DNA of 64,000 nucleotides from positions 27,287,936 through 27,351,935 of the forward strand of contig CAIIXF020000006.1 in the NCBI GenBank assembly GCA_903813345.2, in the 5' to 3' direction. Position numbers and translations under genes: made by a program. How positions within the stretch are numbered: position 1 is the stretch's first letter; each line of letters starts with the position of its first letter. Shown here piece by piece: positions 1 to 11,836 of the stretch. The notes beneath the pieces are model-generated. The model searched no databases. It was given only the letters and a program-made list of their open reading frames with translations, and had not been told where the DNA came from. The DNA is from Owenia fusiformis. Lineage: Eukaryota > Annelida > Polychaeta > Sabellida > Oweniidae.

Positions 1-1674
1 AAATATACCTGACCATGAAGCTAAAACAATGAACAAAACAACCAAATTAAATCTCAACATTGAACTGACCATACCCCAATACAATTAACCAATACGCATT
101 ACACCCATTCGATAAAAACCAAATACAAGAAAATCGAAATATTTTAAATACGGACCACTAAACGGTACATTGAAGTTAATATCTCAACAACAAGATATAC
201 TACCAACATAATATATATACCAACGGAAAGCTGAAACATTAAACAAATCACCTGAACCACCAAAAAGCAATTTACCCACCTTAGACCTACCATAGACACC
301 GCCAAACGCACACCAACTCAACAAATTGAAAATACCGCAAAATGCCACAAAATACTACGGTACACGAACAAGCCAACAACCCTTTAAATACACACAATAT
401 CAACACATAACACACATGACCATATGGCTTAACCAAAAACCAAACCAAACTTTAACAATAAACTGACCACGCCCTTATGCAATAACCCAATACGCCTAAA
501 CACCCCCCCCCCCCCGCCAAAAACGAATAGGGAAATAGGGAAATTACAACTGAATGATAGATCTAAAACAGCATCCATTATTCACAATCAAATCACAAAT
601 AACATTCTTTCGGCCGCTGAGGAAGAACACTCATGGGATACCCCCATGAATTCGAAACATCTTGGGCCCTTATAATGACCAACATATAAGGGAGAAGATC
701 CGCTATGGATCAAGATGTCCGGCCTCTCTCTACAATGAAGACAGGGAATAACACACCAATGTCATTACCCTAGGATCTACCAAATATACACTACCTGTGA
801 CATGAGTACTGACGGTGGTTAGGAGAAGCTTAGCTACCAGACTTTGTCTCCCAGCCCCCCCCCCCCCCCCCAGAACGGGACCTCTCACCATTAATACAGA
901 TAGCATGACATATATGCGTATTTACTACAGGTGATGTCTCAGGACATTGTCTAAGTCACCACTCCCAAAAACTAGGCTATAATTCACAAATGGGCCGGGT
1001 TATAATAACTAAGATTGGTAAAAAGTGCTTTCATTCTACAATATGCCCATGATCAATGGATACGACTCGGCAGTCCTAATTTTCATCAGTTGAGAGGATA
1101 AGATTCACATTTTGGACGACGAAAAGCTAAACCTGAACGCAGAAGAAGTGAGTAGCTCCCATGATGGCATCTCATTTCTTCTCAGCCCTGAGATATTTCA
1201 AGTGAAACAGAAAGATGCTATGAGTATCAGAATGGGATTCCCCTTAGCCATCCTATATGGCCATACAAGCCTTATATGGATCTATCACTTGATATTCAAA
1301 ATAGCGGACAACGGTCAGTTTGATTCCTAGTATATGGTCATGTAAGCCGAATCGAATACGAAGGCTGAACTTCGGGAGATCTCCCCCCTGACCTGAACGT
1401 AAAGTGCGATGCGCGCGCAACAAATTATGTAAACTCTTTAAGTTCGACTCAGGGGGGGGGGAGATTTCCCAAAGAATGCCTATCATATTAGCACGTTCGA
1501 AAACAAATTTTATAAACAGGCCTCAATTTGACATTGAAATGGATCTCTAAATGTTTAATGTTGTTTTATGACTATTCTCTACAAGTATGGATCGAGTAAC
1601 TTCAATAGTATTACCGAAGGTTTGAAATGATGATGTTGAACTGATGTAAACGCCATTCCCACGATTTCAAATTT
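1..1674. other. Gene-free AT-rich stretch
   Basis: No exon, RNA gene or complete transposon was recognised. Two poly-C runs stand out, at 503-515 and 855-871, and a poly-G run near 1453. The short open frames here show no protein-family signal. It could be intron or downstream flank of the tetraspanin gene, whose last exon was not found. Confidence 0.5.
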
Positions 1675-1679
1675 AAATT

Positions 1680-1750
1680 TGCGCATGCGCAGCACTGAGA
1701 GAGCACGTGCTCATGATTGTCCACGTGATCGAATCCTGCAATTTGATTGG
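1680..1750. promoter_or_regulatory. Candidate promoter-type site cluster (NRF1, E-boxes, CCAAT)
   Basis: A perfect NRF1-type palindrome TGCGCATGCGCA lies at 1680-1691, followed by two CACGTG E-boxes at 1704-1709 and 1722-1727 and an ATTGG (reverse CCAAT box) at 1746-1750. NRF1 sites and CCAAT boxes are typical of TATA-less metazoan promoters. No first exon is recognised on either side, so this is a candidate only. Confidence 0.3.
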
Positions 1751-1759
1751 AGATGATGC

Positions 1760-2606
1760 AAGAGATGATGTAATGGGGAATCCCTGAATACGATAGAATA
1801 TGAAAGAATTATGCGGGCTACTCACTCCTCCTGAGTTCGACTCGTTTTATAATCCCATCGACGTGTAGATTCAATGTAATTTCAATTGGGTTAGTTGGGT
1901 TTTAGTCTTGCGATGAACCTGTAACACGAGGGATTGTGAGTAAGGTTGAGATAACATATAACTTTCTAGTACTTATTTCACGGTCTCAATCATTTTATAC
2001 GGCCATTGAGATGCGAAACTCTAGCTAGCAAAAGTATGTTTATATATGTTCTTAATTTGAAAGTAGCATATCTGTCGAATAGTTGAGTATGCATCTAAAT
2101 TGCTCAAAATAAATCGTTTGTGGGTAAACTAGCCCCAGGAAAATGGCATATATTTCCTGAGATGATTACCATAGCCATTTTCAAATATATGCTAGCACCC
2201 CTAGTTTACATATATTGAGCTAATCCAATTATGTGATGTTACTAAACAGAACAAATCAGAAGGTCTACCGCAGCAAACGATATGATATGTTATAGATGAG
2301 CTTGTTAAATACGTTATTGCTCTTGATGTGAGATGTTGAGGACGGTGTTAATGCAATACCTGTACGTCATGATCTATAAATTAAATTCGTAAACTTAATA
2401 TCAAAACTGCTTATATACGCCATGTTTTGAAAATGTTCGAAACTTTACTACGATATGATAGAAGCGCGTGATTAATATTGTATTGCCCTTGTGATATGTT
2501 GAGGTCGGTGTTAATGCAATTCGTTCATGGTATATCAATCAGAATAAGAATGGAGAGCTTTAAAGGTTAATGTCATCGAGCGTCCGGAATGGAGCTTCCT
2601 GAATAC
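1760..2606. other. Gene-free region with a small internal duplication
   Basis: No gene seen. Two related segments, around 2310-2356 and 2470-2520, share the words GAGATGTTGAGGACGGTG / GATATGTTGAGGTCGGTG followed by TTAATGCAAT, suggesting an old local duplication of about 170 bp. From about 2575 the sequence grades into the GCGTCC-type repeat. Confidence 0.4.
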
Positions 2607-3466
2607 AAGCGTCGGGTTAAATAGCGTCCAGAATAGAGCGTCCTGATTGCAGAAAGCGACCGGTTAAATAGCGTCCAGAATAGAGCGTCCAGAATGGAGC
2701 GTCTGGAATAGAGCGTCTGGAATCGATAGCGTCCGGTTTAATAGTGAGCGTCCAGAATGGAGCGTCCGGAATAGAGCGTCTGGAATCGATAGCGTCCGGT
2801 TTAATAGTGGGCGTCTAGAATGGAGCGTCCTGAATAGATAGCGTTCGGTTTCAGAGCGTCCAGAATAGATAGCGTCGGGAATAGGTAAATAGCGTCTGGA
2901 ATAGAACATTAGCGTCAGGAATGGAGAGCGTTCGCTTTTAGAGCGTCTGGAATAAAGAGCACACGAAATCGTACATTTTCGTGCACCTAAATAGCGAAAT
3001 TATGTCTGTAAACTTTTGACACAGAATTTACACCATAAGCGTCGGGTTAAATAGCGTCCAGAATAGAGCGTCCTGATTGCAGAAAGCGACCGGTTAAATA
3101 GCGTCCAGAATAGAGCGTCCAGAATGGAGCGTCTGGAATAGAGCGTCTGGAATCGATAGCGTCCGGTTTAATAGTGAGCGTCCAGAATGGAGCGTCCGGA
3201 ATAGAGCGTCTGGAATCGATAGCGTCCGGTTTAATAGTGGGCGTCTAGAATGGAGCGTCCTGAATAGATAGCGTTCGGTTTCAGAGCGTCCAGAATAGAT
3301 AGCGTCGGGAATAGGTAAATAGCGTCTGGAATAGAACATTAGCGTCAGGAATGGAGAGCGTTCGCTTTTAGAGCGTCTGGAATAAAGAGCACACGAAATC
3401 GTACATTTTCGTGCACCTAAATAGCGAAATTATGTCTGTAAACTTTTGACACAGAATTTACACCAT
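2607..3466. repeat. Two 430-bp direct tandem units made of GCGTC(C/T)(A/G)GAAT motifs
   Basis: Unit 1 is 2607-3036 and unit 2 is 3037-3466. They look identical throughout and join head to tail with no spacer. Each unit is itself built from a degenerate 13-15-bp motif of the form AGCGTCCAGAATAG, which keeps frames open and yields spurious 81-codon open frames. This is a satellite-like array with a very recent duplication, or an assembly duplication. Confidence 0.9.
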
Positions 3467-3807
3467 ACAAAGATAGAGTGTTCGAGAATGACCTCAGTCA
3501 TTCTGGTGGATTTGAAGCAACTAAAACCGTGTGAATCAAGATGGATACTTGCCGAGGAATAAAGTCAGGTCAGTGACAACTTGTGCAGGTTTGCCTACAG
3601 CGCAATGATGACCATACTTGACGCATACTGTTCAATGTGCTGTAACATTGTAATTATCAGTCTGTTGGTTATGAAATATGACAGACTTGTAGGAAATTGA
3701 ATGATGTATATATGTGTCAAATATGCAGGGTTTCCGTGTTTGACCACCCTGCATAATGAATATAAGTCAACTAAAGTAAAAATTTATGTGACATGATACA
3801 AACTTAC
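3467..3807. other. Spacer downstream of the last visible tetraspanin exon
   Basis: This should be intron following the exon that ends at 3808 on the minus strand. An inverted repeat GCAGGGT...ACCCTGC occurs at about 3725-3752. No convincing exon for a fourth membrane segment is present. A 14-codon stretch on the minus strand (3595-3639) was considered and rejected. Confidence 0.4.
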
Positions 3808-4185
3808 ATCAGTATAGAGGTAATCCTTATTTGGTGCACCTCCAGCGAAAGCAGTAGCAGCAGCTGCCTCGCAAAGAGTAGGGTTCTTGGCGACAGTAGT
3901 CTGTGGGTTGCCCGCTTTGCTAACTGGAACGCAACATGTGACTGGGACATTGATTCCCTGGGTGGCGTTTCCTGAACTCTGCCGCCATTTACTGTTCTCA
4001 AAGTCCTTTGGTCCAGCTGATCCACAGCATTTGAACTAGAACAGAACATGCTCACCTAAAGATCATTCAAGTTTACTTAAATAGTTGGTGTTATGATAAA
4101 AGTGATTTATTCTTCTTTGCATTCGTCTACATGCTAACCATTGATATATTTATATGTAGCACTACGAATCTCACATTAATATGAA

Positions 4186-4216
<31 letters not shown>

Positions 4217-7200
4217 TTCCTTTTTTATTCATAGAAAACATTTGAAAGCAGTTACATTAACATATACAATATTCATAATATCATAGAAATCACACAATTT
4301 TCCATCATATTCTTTTTTAAGGCATCTAACCACACTAGTCTAATCTAATCTAGTACCCATAATTTCCCACCTTTTTTCTCTGCCCATTTGCTTATCAATA
4401 TTACAATAAGATATTACATTTGCTTTAAATCCTTTAAAGGTAGGTCTTAACATTGAGTATTTGCATAGGTACACATATCTTTTAAATATACTCCACATAT
4501 TTGTCAGGATAATTGTTCTATCATTTATACATACTGGTCCTATTAAAATATTCTGTTTTGTACAAAGTCCTGTCAATTCCTCTGGTAACCAGTTTTTAAT
4601 GACTACTATGAGTTCCATTATCACTTTACACTCATAGAGGAGATGACAAATTGACTCTTGTTCTACTTTACAAAAAGTACACAGATCTGATTCTGCTAAT
4701 CCACACATTTTCAAGTATGTGTTGGTGGCCAAAAATCTATGAAGAATTTTAAAATTGAAAGAAGCTAATTTTGGTTCAAAATTGCTGACTTTATTGATTC
4801 TATTGATCATTTTCCAATCTTCTTTGTTAAGTAACAGATTCAGATCTTTATTCCAACCAGTGATGTACTTTATGTTTGTCTCTTCACTTTTTATAAGTTC
4901 CCAATATATAATTTTACTTATCTTACTTTGGCCCATGAACTTTTTTATGTGTTGTTTTTGTCTTTCAAAGTTATTTAAACTATCGCCGTTTTTCTTAATA
5001 TCGCTCAACCACTGATTAGGAATTGTATTTCTGAGACTCAAATAATCAAGTGAAACTCGATGAAAAATTAAAATCGAGTTAATCAGCAATTATTGCTTTA
5101 TTGAAAACACGCCTCCGTGTTTACATAATACACAACATTTTTACATATTTATCCAAGAGGGCAAACATCAGATTAGGTTATACCTCAGTTTGTAAAAAGT
5201 TCCAAGCGTATCCTATTCCATTGTCGAATTCATAGTCATTGGTGACCTGTCCCTTCAGAGCTCCACCAAGTTCTTTCTCGAGCTGAAATGGCATTGATAT
5301 CATTAGCGAAATACAGTTCAACATTCAACCAAAAATCATGAATAACGGCAATTTAAAAGCAATCAAAACTAGAACTTGCAGTTCAAGCTAGAGAGAGTTG
5401 GGTCTGAAAAAACGTCAATGTTGTTCCAATAGATAGTCACTATGATTATATTCAATAAACCAACCAGATTGCTTATTTGATGTTCATAATAAGACAATTA
5501 ACGTGAGTTTAAAAAGTCAATTAATGAATAAGTGTCTGAGAGTACATTTGTCGGACTAGAGTTGAGCGACCTAAATATTATTTAATGTATCTTTTTCACC
5601 AGTTGAATATGACACCCATAACTATACGACATAAAGTTATCAATTCTCATTCGAATCATATAATTTATCATATATAAAATAAAACAGTTCAAACATACCG
5701 TGTTCCTATGTACATATGCGAATACTCCAACTGCTATCTCTGCTATAATAATGATCACCATCAGGGTGATATACTGGAAGTAAATATGCACAGTGATGTT
5801 TTCAATTATTGACTACTTAACAGAAGACTTGATTATTTTTACGGGGACTGCTTTTTTATTCTTAATATCAATATAAAGATTGATATGAAATGATTTGGTT
5901 CAAAAATAATCTTAATGATTAATACTTTCTTCATTTTGACATTATTGTCTCAAAATTCATGAACTCGCTTTCCTCCCTTATGCTGTTGATACCCACTCGT
6001 CCGATTGTTACACAACACCACCTTGCATCAAGTCGTCTTATCTTTGAAACCACCAGAAGAGATGAGATATATAGATAGGGATTAGCAAAGGACACGGTGT
6101 AAGATTAAAGGTGGACATTTTGATAAGAAAGTGATGACATAGGCAGAGCTTGTTTTTGGATGACTGTTAATTATTAAACAATATCTACATATCTCAGACT
6201 GGTGTAAAACTATATAGGAAATGTTTGAAGTGGAAATTATTAACACAAATATTAAAAAATTATATCTTACAATGGCGAGCAAGCATATGCTTTCTTGGCA
6301 GGCACCACAACAGCCAGAGAATCCGATAAGGAAGATGAGAGCGCCAAGCACAATCATGACGATGGCGATAATATCTAAATAAGGACCTGGCAGGAGTTTG
6401 TTGATGTTCTCTACAAGGTTTTTGTCAACCTTAAGCCAGATTCCTACCCCTAGAATAGCTGCTCCTATAAGCTGAAAGCAAATAAGATTTGAAGTTAGAA
6501 ATTCATTGATCTTGCACGAGAATATTTTCATTGAATTTCAAATGGCGTGAAAGGGATCCCATTGATGGTAAAAGATAATGGGAACAGCATGAAAAAGCAG
6601 CCAATACTGTGTTTTGTTTAATCATTTAATTTGCCTATTGCCGAATTTCTGCCAGGTTCGTAAAATTAAATGTCGGGAATATTATATTCATAATGTTATC
6701 ATATGGAAAGTTACTTTTCATTGGGAAGTTAAAATTAGAATGATAAACCACCAAAATTCTCTTCAATTTGAGATTGACACTGACTTGCACTGCATCGTCA
6801 AAAAACACAAAGCTATGTTAATATCAACCACACAGAAGACAAACATGACACTACGACAGTACGAACACATACATGTAGATATAATTTTGGAAGTCACGAT
6901 TATTAATTCAATTTGGATCGGAGAAGTATCATAAACAGATAATAAATTTAATATATGAATTAGAGAAGTACCTAAAATAGATTACTTGGTACGCTTGGAT
7001 ATACATGTATTGGATATCAAATGCTTTTGCATTTACTTTCCGGGTTCCATACATTTAGTTTGTGACCTATTTGGGCGTATTGCTTAAATACAGTTTTTGG
7101 GGCAGGAAGGTATGACTATTAACTGGAACAATATCTTTTAAAATTTCTGTTTCGGTTCTGTTGGTTTGGGAATTCTTGACGTTTGTCACACATTGACCAA

Positions 7201-8619
7201 AAACCAACACCCTACATTATCACACATTTGCGTAAATATACAATGATAGTGAATTAACAGTCGGTATCATAATGTAAACAAAGACTTGTCATCCGTTGTA
7301 GCTACATGTAGTTTATATTAGATAAGTCCTTCGTGAAACAAATACAGGCAGGTCCAAAGAGCGCAATATTTAATTCTCACACAAATGTGACTCATAAACC
7401 ACCAATATTCTGGCAACCAATTTTGATTAAATTATTTAATTTTCAAAAAATTCGTATGTAACCATGAATTGCTAAAATGGAGAAGATCAAGGACCATTAT
7501 AAATCACAGTTAGGGAAAAGAATATCTAAACGCACGACCATTCATAAGTGAAACAAACCCCAACGATCCCAAGCTATGATCTAAGGCATAAAATCAATAT
7601 GTCTACCCCCTCACTCTTTTATTATCCAAGTAGTATTACCACAAAACACAACCATAAAAACTATTAGATATCGTTGACATTGAAAACATTTGTATATAAA
7701 TTAAGGAAATCATCATTTAACAAAAGAATTGCATCAAAGGAACTTCATGGATAGTTCTACTTCTGCAATTACATGTTTACCCAATAGTCTCTCAGAGGAT
7801 GTTGACTAATGACTTGAATTACCCTAATTGGATTTGTGCTATTGTGGGAGGTCGAACACCAATGCTGTTTCATGTCATTGGTATTTTTTATTTGCCAAAA
7901 TAATTAACTGTTGTAGGGGCAACAGCGCTGGTTCGGTAGTTAATCCAGAGTCATTTGCACTTTCGCGCTGAGCGGGATTTGATAGTTACAAAACCCTAAT
8001 TCTATCAAATGAAAATTCAAAGGACTCATCAAATGAGACATCACGAAGTGGATGATAAATTGTAAGGCCAATAATATGAATGAAGAGAAAGACCAGGGTA
8101 TACAAAATAAATATTTGATGCACAACTGGTAGGGCAAAAGTAAATAAATAAAATGTAAACGAACACAATAAATAACCTACAAAATCCATCTACTTAAATC
8201 ATATCTTAAGTACCAAAACAAAGTAAATGTTTAAAATAATGCAGTTTATAGGCGCAGAAGTAAATACAGAACAAGCATGCGTGTGAGCTAGGTTAAACCT
8301 CACGTTTTAAACAGATCCCATGGCTCACTTTTCCCATCTATTTTTTTACGAGGACATAATTACAACCATTTCCCTTACTCAATCAGGTATATTGAAACTA
8401 CAAGGAAAGGATCTAATCTCCAGACGACCATAATTTTAAACGTTCACGTACAGGTGTAACTTAACTGCCTTATCGATATAATGTCAATGCAGAATGTAAA
8501 CAATTGAAACATACCCAAAATACGACATTGAAGATAAAGAGTAAAAGTTTGATGATTCCTCCACAACATCCCACTCCTCCTTCGCCTTTACCCTCTCCTT
8601 TACCTGATCCCTTGCCCAT
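3808..8619 (-). CDS. Tetraspanin family membrane protein, 3' end not in window
   Basis: Tetraspanins are four-pass plasma-membrane organisers of adhesion and signalling complexes. Coding exons on the minus strand, all phase 0, are 8619-8515 (35 codons), 6471-6271 (67), 5773-5699 (25), 5282-5184 (99 bases) and 4035-3808 (76 codons), 236 residues in total. The protein starts MGKGSGKGEGKG, then a CCGG turn and TM1 (KLLLFIFNVVFWLIGAAILG). TM2 follows with the family GCCGACQES motif, and TM3 occupies the typical 75-base exon. The large extracellular loop carries the hallmark FKCCGS (residues 161-166), VTCCVP (193-198) and a further Cys at 215. The ATG is 7 bases into its exon, so an upstream noncoding exon is likely. 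The final exon (GC motif plus TM4) was not found. A truncated LINE lies in the last visible intron. The family call is firm; the subtype is not. Confidence 0.92.
4189..5094 (-). pseudogene. 5'-truncated LINE, ORF2 C-terminal part, with poly(A) tail
   Basis: Minus-strand open frame 5089-4340 (249 residues) resembles the region after the reverse transcriptase of non-LTR retrotransposons: FKILHRFLATNTYLKMCG followed by a Cys/His cluster CTFCKVEQESICHLLYEC, the zinc-knuckle-like tail of LINE ORF2. A run of 27 T on the plus strand at 4189-4215 is its poly(A) tail. The reverse transcriptase and 5' half are missing. It lies in the same orientation as the host tetraspanin gene, in the intron between the exons at 5184 and 4035. 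The long intact frame suggests a fairly young insertion. I could not identify a target-site duplication. Confidence 0.85.
6472..8514 (-). other. Tetraspanin intron 1
   Basis: Intron between the TM1 and TM2 exons, donor GTATG at 8510-8514 and acceptor TTTCAG at 6472. No internal gene or clear mobile element was recognised, and the open frames within it have no family signal. Confidence 0.75.
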
Positions 8620-8626
8620 CTTTGAT

Positions 8627-11500
8627 CTGAAAAGAAAATAATATCAACTATAATATTAGATAATTGGAGGCTCACAAAGGAGAGTAGGTCAAATCCCCAG
8701 CAACCAAAAACATCGATCTTATATGTTCAAATGAAATTGACATCTAAAGGATGTCGTTGTCTATGCAACTTATCAAACAGTATACAGTACATACAGGAGC
8801 CGTACATCATACAAAGAATAGAAGGCCTGAGTGCCAGTAGAACAACCTCTTAAGTGCTTATAAATTCATAATAATACGTGTTTATTATACTCAACTTATT
8901 ATAAATTATGTAATTTTTAAATGTTTTTTGATGATAGGGAAAAAGAAAGAACGGGAGTTGCTAACCTAAGAACGGATGGACTAATATCTGCTTCATTTTT
9001 TCGTTATTGTTTTGGGCGCTACGCATATAGCAACGTTTTCGAATGAATAGGCCAAATATAGAACATCCTTCTGCTCAATTAAACCCATGTTTAAACATTA
9101 TTTTAAAACCTTAGTTTAGTATTGATGCTTAATGATATATTAAAATTGGGATGGTTTAAAAAGTAGTTTTTTCGATTATTTATATCGGTGTATCAAAAAT
9201 GAGACTATTTATGTAACTGAATGTTTGTTTTTGGTTGATATATTCCTGATGATGAAAGGCCAAAAGAGGATAAAGGGCCAAAATATTATTGAAATTCTAA
9301 TGTTAACAAGTATTCAACTAAACATTATATAAATATTCAAATAAAATAAAAATAACTTACCTTATTTAGAAAAATATATGAGAATTGCTGCTATGTCCTA
9401 TTTCCTATTGTTAAAGTTTTGTCACTGGGGTTTGGTCTCGCCCTATTTCAGATAGGAATATGATAATGGATAACTAGTCACCTTTAATAAGTAGCTATAA
9501 ATATGATTATGAATCAAAATCCATTGTTATCATTGTCATGTATTTGCATATTGTGGGTTTGAAGGATTAAGATTGCGTTTCCATGGGCCTCCTAAAAGCC
9601 AAATAAATATGTCTTATCGTGGGTGAAGGACCGTCTTTACTTCACATATGTATACGTACATGTACAAACTTAGTTGTCATTCTATTATATAAATAAACTT
9701 TTGATTTCTAGAAAGTAAAGGACAAATATGTCGTTTCCTCATTGAATACTCATCGTTATGCTTTCTGATTGACTTCATAATTAATGCTTGTGGGTCACAT
9801 TCTCCAGAAGGGACCAGTCGTGTTTGATTGGGTCAAATTTGAACATAAATTTCACATAAAACCTTACCGATGCCATCATTCCGCAATTAATTTTTAGCTT
9901 TCTGTGATTTCGACAATTGCATGAATGGAAATGAATGGAAAATCGAACCTAAATCTCCTTAGAATTTATTCAAGTGTTTTACATTAGGATTTTGGTTTTG
10001 TTGACTTGTTCTATTGATCACACTACTAAAGACGTGCTTTCGGTTGCAAAAAATGCCGAACTCACGTATGTTTAAATAAGTCTGTGTTCAATATAATCAC
10101 AACTGTTCCTGAAAATGATTTAATCGATTCGCATACATTATCAATCGCATATCCTAGCATACGCAAAGCTTAACATGGAGAATTGTTATCGTTTTCTGGT
10201 CCAAGTTACATAACAGTACAGCACCTTTTATATCAACGATAAGTATAACAATCAGCGTTTCTACAGTAACAATATCTCAGTTGCTAAGATACAGTTTGAC
10301 TCAAACAGTATTTAAAGTATGCTAATAAGATTCAGTAGATGTGTAACTGTGAATCATTGCATTGCAGCCTACATAGATATAAGGATATATTGGTCAAAAT
10401 GATTATCAACATTAATTTAAGATATGGAATCTTTAGGGAGAATATTTATTTGGTGTTAGGGATACATGTATTCTTGGTATAAAAGGATTTAAAGTCATCC
10501 CCTCATTTATTATACCAAATAGATACTCACGGGTGTTTCTGGGTGATTCCTTCTTGTGCTCCTTCTTGTGCTCCTCGCCTATTTAGGTTTCCCAGGTATA
10601 GATAATATCATGATTTTAGTTGCACAGCCTGGTTTTCAGACCCCACAGTAGATTAACCATTTCGGGATTTTAGGGGGAGTACTTGTCTACTTTTTGTACG
10701 GGGGTGCCTCTGGGGTTTAGAATATGCACCTAGGTTTTTTATCCTTTAAAAATGGACCCACGGCTAGGTTTTTTCAAACAAAGATCGAATTCTAGGATTT
10801 AGTTTAGATTTTCCGTGAATTCGGGGATTTTCCCGGCAAAAATCGACACTGGGGTGTCAAAAATTGTCTAGTGAGATCATAAAATTGTCACTCACATCTA
10901 GGGATTCTAGGAATCGTCCCACATCCTAGGGGTTTTATTCCAAAAAGAGACCCACATGCCCGTAATATTTGATTTTGATTTTGTAAACGTTCTCCAACTA
11001 TCCAACGACTTATCCATAATTATAACATTCAGATTATTTGCAATCGTCTTAGAATTTTCACGTCGTGCCATTAAGTGATGCAGGTATATTCATTAAGCTC
11101 TTAAATATTTGCGCCTTTGGTGACATGATTCAAGTTCAACCAACAAAAAATCGTAATGTTATATACTAATGTTAGTATCTATTATGTCATTGTAATATAA
11201 TATGATAATGCATAATTTGTTTATGAAATCCGACCTCATAGGGAATAAAAGATACATACATGTACAAACATACATATCGGATTTTGGTGGAATACAAAGA
11301 TAAATTATCTTTCAACTGCAAGGTGCAATTGTTGATCTTTTAGCATAATTTCAAACTTTCTATGATTCATTTACCAAAAGCAGCCAAATTCTTTGCTCAC
11401 CACATGTTCCTCAATAAGGTACATGTAAACGACTCCATTCTAGCCTCATTCATAAATCTCTTGTGTATAACTGATTATTTTATTGTTTCAATTATTTACA
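8627..11500. other. Upstream flank of tetraspanin and downstream flank of hydrolase copy 1
   Basis: No exon recognised. Any noncoding 5' exon and promoter of the tetraspanin gene should lie here. The stretch from about 11,075 to 11,480 has a diverged match at 39,275-39,560, which marks the downstream limit of the duplicated hydrolase block. Around 10,520-10,960 there is a region of repeated CTAGG-containing words, of unknown nature. Confidence 0.5.
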
Positions 11501-11836
11501 ATTGCATCCAATAATTTAACATAATTTCAATATTTTTACTGATTATATATTACATAAAGCAATAAGGAACCACAAAGATGTTTAGAAAATAGGCTCACAA
11601 AAGTACCTTGGCAGTAAATTAATTTTTTTGACTGCTGCTGCCATCTTTCCCTCGACAAATGCCTTTGATTAATCTGGTGATGAGTTTTAGTCCACAGCCG
11701 AAGATGGCTTAAGATCACCGAAGATCACCGAAGATCACCGAACATATTGTAACCTTTACCATAAACCCTAGCCTTAAGAAAAATCGGAATTTCACTTGGC
11801 CACATCTGGTTGCGGAGCATCGGTGCTCTTCCATAA

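Noticed and set aside
2664-3339. Two identical 81-codon minus-strand frames
   Set aside because: They are products of the GCGTCC repeat duplicated in tandem, not a gene pair.
3595-3639. HIEQYASSMVIIAL then stop, after a possible acceptor, as the tetraspanin TM4 exon
   Set aside because: Only 14 codons, no GC motif before it and no full hydrophobic segment; likely chance.
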